A stretch of DNA of 22,377 bases from the NCBI GenBank assembly GCA_934463035.1, contig CAKSIG010000013.1, forward strand, positions 1 through 22,377. Reading direction: 5' to 3'. Below the pieces are notes generated by a model. It was not told where the DNA came from. It worked only from the letters and a program-made list of their open reading frames with translations, and did not search any database. The first letter of the stretch is position 1. Each line of letters starts with the position of its first letter. The position numbers were made by a program, and so were the translations under genes. Source of the stretch: an uncultured Eubacteriales bacterium (GTDB taxonomy: Bacteria > Bacillota > Clostridia > Oscillospirales > Acutalibacteraceae). Shown piece by piece: positions 7,384 to 13,494 of the stretch.

Positions 7384-7396
7384 TTCGGAGGACGGT

Positions 7397-7792
7397 ATGA
7401 CCTTAAAAGAATTGTCTCAATTATACTATCTCAACCGCGAGATAGATATGCTGAAAAGCAAGATAGCGGAGCTTGAAGCGCAGGCGGCAAACACCGCCAA
7501 CAACATAACAGGTATGCCAAAGGGCGGCGGTATAAGCGATAAAACAGGAAGAATAGGCACCGAGATTGCCTATTACAAGGCGGTTCTCGATGAACGGATC
7601 TTACTGTGCCGTTTTATACTTATAAAGCTGAACGAATACATATCAAAGTGCGACGACAGTTTTGTAAGGCTGATACTTGAATACAGATTTATAAACGGAC
7701 TGCCGTGGCAGCAGGTGGCGGCGAACATAGGAATGTCAGCTACGGAGTATTCAGTGAAAAAAGCGGCGTATAGGTATATCAAGAAACATTAA
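7397..7792 (+). CDS. ArpU/DUF1492-like late transcription regulator
   Basis: 131 residues; GGAGG site 7 bases before the ATG. The N-terminus is a coiled coil (LSQLYYLNREIDMLKSKIAE core), followed by the loop NITGMPKGGGISDKTG that marks this family. The C-terminal half is a sigma-region-4-like helix-turn-helix (RLILEYRFINGLPWQQVAANIG, then SATEYSVKKAAYRYIKK). Members sit at the end of early operons in Firmicutes phages and are thought to switch on late or packaging genes. It ends 7 bases before a convergent gene, and no separate terminator fits in the gap. Confidence 0.72.
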   Translation: MTLKELSQLYYLNREIDMLKSKIAELEAQAANTANNITGMPKGGGISDKTGRIGTEIAYYKAVLDERILLCRFILIKLNEYISKCDDSFVRLILEYRFINGLPWQQVAANIGMSATEYSVKKAAYRYIKKH

Positions 7793-7799
7793 GTTTATA

Positions 7800-8327
7800 T
7801 TAAAATCTGGATTTAATTGCAATAATTAGAGCTGATATGATTGATATTCCGATAAAGAAAAGTAAGCTAAAAATAATTGCTCCTCTTCTGGTGCCGATTT
7901 TTTTGACAATTGAAAGCCAAAGGGGTTTTATTAATTCCTTTCCAAGCCCAACGAAAAAAATAAGTACCAAGGAAAAAGGCACTATAATAAATAGAGCAGA
8001 TATAAACGCTCCTAAAAATGATAATCTTCCAAATGCGATAAGTTGTTTTTTTGAGTAAAATAAATATGTTGCTGCTACTATTACAAAGCTCACGGTCTCT
8101 GTTATAAAATCGTAATTATTATCGTCATTATTTTCTGTGTTTTCTATGGTTTCCAAAAATTTGTTTTCTTTTTCATTATCTTCTATTTCTTTATAAGAAA
8201 TCACGTGGCATCTTGCTTTGAAAGAAAGATCTTCTGTGCAGTCGCAACAGAATCCTTCGTTATCTAATTTTTCTTTACTGAATACCGGACGACCGCATTT
8301 TTTGCATTTAAATCTTTTTCTTTTCAT
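7800..8327 (-). CDS. Zinc-ribbon membrane protein (moron candidate)
   Basis: 175 residues on the minus strand, the only confident minus-strand protein gene. N-terminus MKRKRFKCKKCGRPVFSKEKL with CKKCG (residues 8-12) and FCCDC (about 26-30) forms a zinc ribbon, then an acidic linker (about 47-72) and three or four hydrophobic segments (about 74-92, 98-127 and 150-170). AAGGAGTG precedes the ATG. Weak promoter elements (TTTACT, 17 bp, TATTTT) lie in the upstream AT-rich DNA. Base composition is clearly more AT-rich than its neighbours. Isolated, inverted, AT-rich membrane genes in prophages are often lysogenic-conversion or superinfection-exclusion genes; that role is inferred. It could instead be a host-like accessory gene. 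Confidence 0.72.
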   Translation of the reverse strand: MKRKRFKCKKCGRPVFSKEKLDNEGFCCDCTEDLSFKARCHVISYKEIEDNEKENKFLETIENTENNDDNNYDFITETVSFVIVAATYLFYSKKQLIAFGRLSFLGAFISALFIIVPFSLVLIFFVGLGKELIKPLWLSIVKKIGTRRGAIIFSLLFFIGISIISALIIAIKSRF

Positions 8328-8388
8328 ATAATTTCACTCCTTGACAACAAAAATAACACATTAAAATAAAAAAGTAAAGAATTATTAC

Positions 8389-8434
8389 TTGACTTTTTGG
8401 CAGACATAAATTATAATGCATTTTGTGGCAGACA
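8389..8434 (+). promoter_or_regulatory. Consensus promoter with two TGGCAGACA operator-like repeats
   Basis: TTGACT (8389-8394), a 17-bp spacer and TATAAT (8412-8417) form a near-consensus promoter for the ribbon-helix-helix gene. The direct repeat TGGCAGACA at 8398-8406 and 8426-8434, 28 bp apart, falls between -35 and -10 and just after -10, where a bound protein would block RNA polymerase. The adjacent small DNA-binding protein is the obvious candidate ligand, which would make it self-repressing. Confidence 0.7.
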
Positions 8435-8453
8435 AAAAAAGAGAGGTGATATA

Positions 8454-8627
8454 ATGTCCCCACGCACAGGCAGACCAAAAATCGACAATCCGAAAACAGA
8501 AAGAATAACGGTGCGGCTTGACATAGAAAGCTCGAAAACATTAAACGAGTATTGTAAAAAAAAGAATGTCGAAAAAGCCGAGGCTGTTCGTATTGGAATT
8601 GCAAGATTAAAGTCTGATATAAAGTAA
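8454..8627 (+). CDS. Ribbon-helix-helix (CopG/Arc-type) regulator
   Basis: 57 residues from ATG 8454 behind an AGAGGTGAT ribosome binding site; the upstream in-frame start at 8397 would lie inside the promoter. The layout is the RHH fold: basic N-terminal arm (SPRTGRPKIDNPKTE), a beta strand ERITVRLD (residues about 16-23), helix A (SSKTLNEYCKKKN) and helix B (EKAEAVRIGIARLKSDI). It probably acts as a dimer that inserts its strand pair in the DNA major groove. RHH proteins often serve as antitoxins, but no toxin partner is adjacent; neighbours are its own operator region and a predicted minus-strand RNA that ends at its stop codon. Confidence 0.8.
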   Translation: MSPRTGRPKIDNPKTERITVRLDIESSKTLNEYCKKKNVEKAEAVRIGIARLKSDIK

Positions 8628-8692
8628 AAGAAGAACACCCGCCATCCAACCAAAGAAAACGAGTGTTCTACACGCCAACAGAAGCTGTTAGC
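8622..8692 (-). ncRNA. Predicted minus-strand small RNA B
   Basis: From the promoter at 8699-8728 a transcript would start near 8692 and end in a hairpin with arms 8660-8669 and 8632-8641, followed by the U-rich stretch UCUUUUAC. The 10-bp stem is complete only in minus RNA, where one pair is G-U; the plus strand has C-A there. The 5' part carries a second small hairpin (AACAG, 3-base loop, CTGTT). The RNA would be about 70 nt, and its last bases overlap the stop codon of the RHH gene. Confidence 0.5.
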
Positions 8693-8698
8693 ATAAAT

Positions 8699-8728
8699 AT
8701 TATACACCGTGTTATTAGCTTCTGTCAA
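8699..8728 (-). promoter_or_regulatory. Consensus minus-strand promoter for RNA B
   Basis: On the minus strand TTGACA (8728-8723), an 18-bp spacer and TATAAT (8704-8699): both hexamers are perfect. A perfect 9-bp inverted repeat, ACAGAAGCT at 8678-8686 and AGCTTCTGT at 8717-8725, brackets the -10 element and could bind a regulator. Confidence 0.6.
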
Positions 8729-8753
8729 ATTAAATTTGAAAGAGGTTTTACTT

Positions 8754-8942
8754 ATGCCAATAGATACAATAAGAACAGTAAACAAATACAAGAGACAGAT
8801 AAATCCGAGATACGAAATGTGCGCTTCGGATATGCGTGCTATTCGGGAAGCGAGTAATGAATTATTTGACGTTATGTATAATGCGTTCATTTTCGGCTAT
8901 GCGCAGGGCTCTAAGGCTACAAGAAAGGAGCTTGCACGATGA
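8754..8942 (+). CDS. Small conserved phage protein upstream of antirepressor
   Basis: 62 residues from ATG 8754 (MPIDTIRTVNKYKRQ), preceded by AAAGAGG; the open start at 8709 is upstream of that site. It is helical and basic, ending FIFGYAQGSKATRKELAR, a pattern typical of small phage proteins with a C-terminal FxxGYxxGxxA block. It overlaps the antirepressor gene by 4 bases (ATGA), so the two are probably co-translated. No domain with known biochemistry is recognisable. Confidence 0.6.
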   Translation: MPIDTIRTVNKYKRQINPRYEMCASDMRAIREASNELFDVMYNAFIFGYAQGSKATRKELAR

Positions 8943-9727
8943 ACCAATTACAAGTATTTGAAAATAAAGAGTTCGGCAAAATTCGCACGGTCGAAATTAA
9001 CAGCGAGCCGTACTTTGTAGGGAAAGACGTTGCAGATATTCTCGGTTACGGTAATACACGCGATGCACTTAGCAAACATATCGACACTGAGGATAAGCTA
9101 ACGTCGCAAATCGCGACGGCAGGTCAGAATAGAAATGTGACCGTCATAAACGAAAGTGGTTTATACAGTCTTATCCTTTCAAGTAAGCTGCCGACCGCAA
9201 AGAAATTCAAGCGTTGGGTTACGAGTGAAGTATTGCCTTCGATACGCAAACACGGAATGTATGCTACCGACGAGCTTATAGCAAACCCCGATATAGCGAT
9301 AGCGGCGTTTCAGGCGCTCAAAGAGGAGCGCAAGCAAAGAGAGCTATTACAATTTGAGTGTAACAAGCAAAAACAGATTATAGGTGAATTAAAGCCCAAG
9401 GCGGACTATACGGACATAATTCTGCAAAGCAAAAGCCTTGTTACAATTACACAGATAGCAAAAGACTACGGTATGAGCGGGTCGGCAATGAACGAAATGC
9501 TCCGACGTTACGGGGTGCAGTATAAACAGAGCAGGCAATGGCTATTATATTCAAAGTACCATAACAACGGCTTTACGCACTCTGAAACCGTGACAATAAC
9601 ACACTCCGACGGCAGAACCGATACGGTTATGAATACAAAGTGGACACAAAAAGGAAGACTGTTTATATACAATCTTTTGAAATCCTACGGGATATTGCCT
9701 GTCATCGAGCAGGATATAAGCGCATAA
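8939..9727 (+). CDS. Phage antirepressor (Bro-N plus KilAC-type domain)
   Basis: 262 residues. Residues 1-110 form a Bro-N domain: VFENKEFGKIRTVEINSEPYFVGKDVADILGY (in segments), the helix SKHIDTEDKL, VTVINESGLYSLILSSKLP, and the end AKKFKRWVTSEVLPSIRKHG. Residues about 150-255 form the KilAC/ANT domain: LKPKADYTDIILQSKSLVTI, the helix-turn-helix TQIAKDYGMSGSAMNEMLR, QYKQSRQWLLY, and a final TKWTQKGRLFIYNLLKSYG. Antirepressors of this kind lift prophage repression during induction. Just after its stop, a 12-bp hairpin forms in plus RNA, in front of the toxin promoter. Confidence 0.9.
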   Translation: MNQLQVFENKEFGKIRTVEINSEPYFVGKDVADILGYGNTRDALSKHIDTEDKLTSQIATAGQNRNVTVINESGLYSLILSSKLPTAKKFKRWVTSEVLPSIRKHGMYATDELIANPDIAIAAFQALKEERKQRELLQFECNKQKQIIGELKPKADYTDIILQSKSLVTITQIAKDYGMSGSAMNEMLRRYGVQYKQSRQWLLYSKYHNNGFTHSETVTITHSDGRTDTVMNTKWTQKGRLFIYNLLKSYGILPVIEQDISA

Positions 9728-9732
9728 AACAA

Positions 9733-9772
9733 AGTCCTCGGCAGAAAGCAGTTGCAAAATCTGTCGAGGACT
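9733..9772 (+). other. Hairpin after antirepressor gene, overlapping the toxin -35
   Basis: Arms 9733-9744 and 9761-9772 pair over 12 bp (AGTCCTCG/CGAGGACT outer part, CAG/CTG inner part) with one G-U pair in plus RNA. No clear U-tract follows. The loop contains the toxin promoter's -35 element. It may end or stabilise the antirepressor mRNA or limit read-through into the toxin leader. Confidence 0.55.
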
Positions 9773-9780
9773 GTTATAAT
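9752..9780 (+). promoter_or_regulatory. Toxin-1 promoter
   Basis: TTGCAA (9752-9757), 17-bp spacer, TATAAT (9775-9780). The expected start near 9787 yields a leader of about 64 nt before the toxin ATG, which includes a hairpin over the Shine-Dalgarno (CCCC, TGCAA, GGGG at about 9829-9841). Confidence 0.65.
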
Positions 9781-9850
9781 ATGCTTCGTGATAAGGTAAA
9801 CCAATAACGGATAGGCGGTTAAGTCTTGCCCCTGCAAGGGGGTGTTGCCA

Positions 9851-9925
9851 ATGGAACAAGCGGCATATATAATTCTAATCATTATTTTTGCTACGGGTTA
9901 CATATTGACGATAAAAAAGAAATAA
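9851..9925 (+). CDS. Type I toxin-like small hydrophobic peptide 1
   Basis: 24 residues, M-E-Q then a hydrophobic span (AAYIILIIIFATGYILT) and the basic end IKKK. A single membrane helix with a lysine tail is the form of Fst/TxpA/Hol-Tox type I toxins. The GGGGG Shine-Dalgarno 9 bases upstream is locked in a small hairpin with CCCC. Downstream, a convergent RNA overlaps the last codons and stop, and a plus-strand terminator lies at 10041-10064. Type I toxins depolarise or disturb the membrane when their antisense RNA is lost. A holin-related role is less likely because no endolysin is adjacent. An in-frame GTG at 9842 would add three residues but sits on the Shine-Dalgarno. Confidence 0.65.
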   Translation: MEQAAYIILIIIFATGYILTIKKK

Positions 9926-10004
9926 ACCGCCCTCTCTCCAAAAAGTGCGGTTTATTTCTTTAAACCAAGCGTTGGGGCTAACCGTCTATCGGTTTGCCTT
10001 ATCC
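9912..10004 (-). ncRNA. Predicted antisense antitoxin RNA 1
   Basis: Convergent RNA of about 92 nt from the promoter at 10011-10039, ending in a perfect 15-bp hairpin (9947-9961 with 9916-9930) and a U6 tract (A-run 9913-9918). Its 3' end overlaps the last codons of toxin 1, the arrangement seen in the txpA/RatA, bsrG/SR4 and par loci. A 5' hairpin AACCG-ATAGA-CGGTT is present. The first 25 bases resemble the toxin leader itself, not its complement. Confidence 0.65.
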
Positions 10005-10010
10005 ACCATT

Positions 10011-10039
10011 ATTATAACAATTACGATTAAGTTTGTCAA
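10011..10039 (-). promoter_or_regulatory. Perfect consensus promoter for antitoxin RNA 1
   Basis: On the minus strand TTGACA (10039-10034), 17-bp spacer, TATAAT (10016-10011), a full consensus match expected to be strong and constitutive, much stronger than the toxin promoter. This bias is usual for type I antitoxins. Confidence 0.75.
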
Positions 10040-10040
10040 G

Positions 10041-10064
10041 CGTCCGCTTATGCGGGCGTTTTTT
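10041..10064 (+). terminator. Plus-strand terminator ending toxin-1 mRNA
   Basis: CGTCCGC (10041-10047), TTAT loop, GCGGGCG (10052-10058) with one G-U pair in plus RNA, then T6. Toxin mRNA would run about 9787-10064 and so include the complement of the whole antitoxin RNA. Confidence 0.75.
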
Positions 10065-10080
10065 GCTTTGAAATAAAACT

Positions 10081-10120
10081 TGTCACAAATGTCACATTTT
10101 AATTCAGTATAATATATAAT
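10081..10120 (+). promoter_or_regulatory. Candidate late-operon promoter with TGTCACA repeats
   Basis: Two direct copies of TGTCACA (10081-10087, 10090-10096; 9-bp period) lie upstream of two TATAAT elements (10108-10113, 10115-10120). No -35 hexamer is at proper spacing, which suggests an activator-dependent promoter. The ArpU-like protein at 7397-7792 is a possible activator; that link is inference. Confidence 0.4.
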
Positions 10121-10146
10121 GCCGAAGACGGTAAGATATATCGGTT

Positions 10147-10177
10147 AATCAGTGCTCGCAAGGGCGCTGATTTTTTT
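10147..10177 (+). terminator. Strong terminator/attenuator in late-operon leader
   Basis: AATCAGTGCTC (10147-10157), GCAA tetraloop, GGGCGCTGATT (10162-10172): an 11-bp stem with two G-U pairs in plus RNA, capped by a GNRA loop and followed by a run of seven Ts. It lies between the candidate promoter at 10108-10120 and the first late gene, so the late operon must bypass it. Confidence 0.8.
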
Positions 10178-10203
10178 ATGCCAAAAAATATCGGAGGTAA
10201 AAA

Positions 10204-10461
10204 ATGTATAAGTATAATTGTGAGATTTGCGGAGCAGAAATACAAAGCACGGGGAAAAAACGCGTTTTAAAATGTAACGCCTGCTTAAAGCGAGAAAGAT
10301 CAAAACGCGAAAGGCTAAACACCAACAGTCCATACAGAAAATACACGAAAAATGCAGGATTAAAAAAGGAATTAGCTGAAATAGAACAATACAATTTAAT
10401 ACACGGCACTAATTATTCGTATGGCAAATTTAAGTGTTTGAAAGAAATGGGTAAAATTTAG
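10204..10461 (+). CDS. Small zinc-ribbon protein at start of packaging operon
   Basis: 85 residues; ATCGGAGGT ribosome binding site 8 bases before the ATG. N-terminal CEICG (residues 6-10) and CNACLKRER (about 24-32) make a CxxC...CxxC zinc ribbon, then a basic helical region and a C-terminal helix (ELAEIEQYNLIHGTNYSYGK core). Proteins of this form are frequent just ahead of terminase genes in Firmicutes prophages; some relatives may touch DNA during packaging or late regulation, but no function is established here. Confidence 0.65.
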   Translation: MYKYNCEICGAEIQSTGKKRVLKCNACLKRERSKRERLNTNSPYRKYTKNAGLKKELAEIEQYNLIHGTNYSYGKFKCLKEMGKI

Positions 10462-10535
10462 GTTTCGCCCTTTACAAGTTAGTTTTATAGGTTATCATTG
10501 ACTTGAAATAACAGTACATTTAGAGGTGGGTGAGA

Positions 10536-12176
10536 ATGGCTAATGAAAAAAACTTAATACCACTTAGCGAACGAACCGAGAGCGAACGAAGAAAAATTTG
10601 TGAAAAGGGCGGAGTTGCAAGCGGTAGATCTCGCCGAAAAAAGCGCGATACCGCCGAGCTGGTTAATCTTTTGCTTAACAGCAAATTAAAAGGCGAAGAT
10701 ATAGATCGCCTTAAAAGCGTGAGCGAAGAAGTCAGCGAAGAAGATATGACAGTAAACGCTCTTGTGGTTGCAGGGCAAATTAGGTCGGCTATGGCAGGAA
10801 ACGTTAAGGCTTTTGAATGTTTGCAAAGCTATCAGTCAAGAGCCGAAAAGGATGATGACAGCGATATAAATTATACAATGCCGATTACCGATATTACTGT
10901 TGATTTTCTCGAAACTTATCGACTGATACACAAGGTTTTTGAAGGCAAAAGCAGGGTGCAGGAAATAATTCTTAAAGGCGGGCGCGGGTCTATAAAATCA
11001 AATTTTTGGAGCGCTGTTGTTGAGGAAACTATAAGGAACGACCCTATGGCGCACTGTGTTGTCACACGACGTTATAAAACCGACTTGCGTAATTCGGTTT
11101 ATTCGCAACTTATAAAAACGATAACACGTCACAACAAACTTGACGATTGGGAGTTCACGTCTTCTCCGCTTATGGCTAAGTATAAAAAAACAGGGCAATG
11201 CGTTCTGTTTGTCGGCGCAGATAAGCCTATAAGTCTCAAATCTTATAATTTGCCGTTCGGATATATAAAACTGCTTATAAACGAAGAGTGTGACGAAATG
11301 GCAGGCATAGAACAGCTTGATAATATTTATGATACTTTCATAAGAGCTGACGCGCCAGCGCTCAATATAAAGGTTTTTAATCCGCCTAAATCTGCAAATA
11401 ACTTTATGAACGAATATACTGCTTCAAAGTCGGACGATGAACTCACTTACATATCACACAGTTTTTATTATAACGTTCCCGAGGAGTGGCTCGGAAAACG
11501 CTTTTTCGAGCGCGCAGAGTGGTTTAAAGAGCACAAACCGAAATATTATGCTAATAACTACCTGGGCGAAGTTACGGGCACGGGCGGGGCAATATTTGAA
11601 AATCTTGAATTGCGTAAAATAACAGATGATGAAATTAATGCTATGTCGTATTTTTATTACGGACTTGATTTTGGATACGAACACCCGCAGGCATTTATAA
11701 AATGTTATTATGACTATGAAACGGACTTTTTGTACCCAATAGAGGAAGTATTTTCAAGACGTTGCAAAAATTCAACTTTCGCAAATAAAATACGCAAATA
11801 CAAAAACGTTGAGATTATAGCTGACAGCGCCCGTCCCGATAACATATCGGATATGAACGATTGGGGATTCGATGTTGTTGGAGCCGTAAAACGTTGGGGA
11901 AGCAATAAGGGGCGCGATTACTGTTGGGAATGGCTTAGGCAATGTAACAAAATAGTAATTGACCGTGCAAGAACGCCGCACCTGGCAGACGAAATGACAA
12001 AGCTCGAATTTGAGTTGTTAAAGGACGGCACTTTTTCAAGCGAATATCCAAAACTTGGAGAAGATTGCGTGATGGCGTTAATTTATGCTCTTAATCGCGT
12101 TATTAGAGAGAGCAGACGCGAAGACCTTTATGTTGATGAAAGTCTTGATAACGAGGAGGAAGAAGAAAATGATTAA
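10536..12176 (+). CDS. terL: Terminase: TerS-like N-terminus fused to large subunit
   Basis: 546 residues from ATG 10536 behind AGAGGTGGG; GTG 10530 is also in frame. Residues 1-105 (LSERTESERRKICEKGGVASG, then a basic RSRRKKR stretch and a helical region ending NVKAFECLQSY) look like the small DNA-binding protein that normally precedes terL as a separate gene. From about 115 the PBSX-type large subunit begins: Walker A GGRGSIKS (148-155), acidic motif LLINEECDEM for ATP hydrolysis, and a RNase H-like nuclease with YYGLDFGYEHPQ, IIADSARPDNI and LGEDCVMAL. No separate terS gene is seen between 10461 and 10536. It drives DNA into procapsids and cuts concatemers. It overlaps the portal gene by 8 bases. 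Confidence 0.88.
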   Translation: MANEKNLIPLSERTESERRKICEKGGVASGRSRRKKRDTAELVNLLLNSKLKGEDIDRLKSVSEEVSEEDMTVNALVVAGQIRSAMAGNVKAFECLQSYQSRAEKDDDSDINYTMPITDITVDFLETYRLIHKVFEGKSRVQEIILKGGRGSIKSNFWSAVVEETIRNDPMAHCVVTRRYKTDLRNSVYSQLIKTITRHNKLDDWEFTSSPLMAKYKKTGQCVLFVGADKPISLKSYNLPFGYIKLLINEECDEMAGIEQLDNIYDTFIRADAPALNIKVFNPPKSANNFMNEYTASKSDDELTYISHSFYYNVPEEWLGKRFFERAEWFKEHKPKYYANNYLGEVTGTGGAIFENLELRKITDDEINAMSYFYYGLDFGYEHPQAFIKCYYDYETDFLYPIEEVFSRRCKNSTFANKIRKYKNVEIIADSARPDNISDMNDWGFDVVGAVKRWGSNKGRDYCWEWLRQCNKIVIDRARTPHLADEMTKLEFELLKDGTFSSEYPKLGEDCVMALIYALNRVIRESRREDLYVDESLDNEEEEEND

Positions 12177-13494
12177 AGATGCGCTTAAAAACACTTTTCT
12201 TTATATTGCAAATAAAATGGGACTTAAATTGCAGGATAAATCCGACAAATCACAATTAGATGGGTTAGATCTCACTGCAATAGGCGCAGGAATTATAGCT
12301 AATATCGCCATAGACGATAGCGATATTATTATCGAGGGCGAAAACGACAGAGCAAAATCAATGTGTAAAATGCGCGACTATTTTCAAAACGAAATTGAAA
12401 CCGCCGCAGCTGAGGTTGCGCTTGCGACAGGCGATTGTCTTGTAAGACCGTTTTCTGACGGCGAAAACATCGGATTAAATATAATAGGCGGCAACGATTT
12501 TATTGTTACAGAAAGTATTGGCGGCATACTTAAAGGCGTGATACTTAAAATTGACGAATATAAAATCGACAATAACGTTTACAGACTGTTTGAAAGCCAA
12601 CTGCTCCGAAACATCGAGGATGGAAAAGCGGTGTTTATACGGCGTTTTGCCTTTAAAAACGGTCAAGAAATTGATGTTTCCCACACACAATGGAAGGATA
12701 TAAAGTCCGAAGAATGTATTGCTGCTGAACAACTATTGCTCGGACGTTACAAATGTCCTACACTAAACCGTGATAATTATAACTCTGCAAACGGAGTGCC
12801 TATTACATTCGGAAGCGAAAGTATTGTAGAAAACGTCTGCAAAAAATACAAGGAATACAACGACGAAATAACCCGCAAGGGAACAATAATTTTTGCGGAC
12901 CGTTCATTGTTTAAAAACGAACGCGGCGAAGACGGAACTCGTAAACTTGTTAGAAACAGCAAAGAATATATGACCGTCAAAGGCGATTTAAACGGCGCAA
13001 GCCTTGACAGCGTTATCAAGGATTATTCTCCCGATATCCGCGAAGTTGAATTTAAAGCGGGTTTTGATCTCAACCTTTCGGTGCTCGAAATGTGTTGCGG
13101 CTTTTCAAGGGGAGTGTTTACTTCACCTGAAACCGCTTTTGCAACCGCAACCGAAATGAAAAACAGCCTTAAAAAAACTTTTGCTTTTGTAAAGAGATTC
13201 CGAAAGTTTATTGAATCGGGAAATAAAGCGCTTTTTCGTGCCATTGATATTATAATGAGCCTTAACGGAATCGCGCCTGTCGGTGATTGGGAAATTCGTC
13301 ACGATTGGAGCTACGATTATATAGAGCAAACCGCCGAGAAATTCAATCAGCTCCTGCAAGCTCACGCAGCAGGTGTGCTTAAAGATAAAGACCTGGCGTC
13401 GTGGGTTTTGGGAATTGATGATAAAACCGCAGAAATGTATATATCAGAATTAAAACAGGAAGCAGAAGCAAATTCAAATGAGCAGTCTGATTGA
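12169..13494 (+). CDS. Portal protein
   Basis: 441 residues from ATG 12169, next to a GAGGAGGAAG site; the open extension to 12085 lies inside the terminase gene. The order terminase-portal-MuF and the general fold signals agree with SPP1-like/Gp6 portals: a mixed alpha/beta body (IIGGNDFIVTESIGGILKGVIL and similar), the conserved helical crown region LSVLEMCCGFSRGVF with SPETAFATATEMKNSLKKTF (residues about 305-340), and a C-terminal helical part ASWVLGIDDKTAEMYISEL. It forms the ring through which DNA enters. It overlaps the MuF gene by 17 bases. Confidence 0.85.
   Translation: MIKDALKNTFLYIANKMGLKLQDKSDKSQLDGLDLTAIGAGIIANIAIDDSDIIIEGENDRAKSMCKMRDYFQNEIETAAAEVALATGDCLVRPFSDGENIGLNIIGGNDFIVTESIGGILKGVILKIDEYKIDNNVYRLFESQLLRNIEDGKAVFIRRFAFKNGQEIDVSHTQWKDIKSEECIAAEQLLLGRYKCPTLNRDNYNSANGVPITFGSESIVENVCKKYKEYNDEITRKGTIIFADRSLFKNERGEDGTRKLVRNSKEYMTVKGDLNGASLDSVIKDYSPDIREVEFKAGFDLNLSVLEMCCGFSRGVFTSPETAFATATEMKNSLKKTFAFVKRFRKFIESGNKALFRAIDIIMSLNGIAPVGDWEIRHDWSYDYIEQTAEKFNQLLQAHAAGVLKDKDLASWVLGIDDKTAEMYISELKQEAEANSNEQSD

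Larger units (their letters stand above)
10010..10066. repeat. 57-bp antitoxin-promoter block, copy 1
   Basis: Matches 20111-20167 at 54 of 57 positions in the same orientation. It carries the minus-strand antitoxin promoter and, facing the other way, the plus-strand terminator. Flanking toxin and RNA sequences are not conserved at this level, so the regulatory core is what has been duplicated or kept. Confidence 0.92.

Noticed and set aside
8628..8753. Additional toxin ORF opposite RNA B
   Set aside because: No short hydrophobic ORF with a ribosome binding site was found on either strand.
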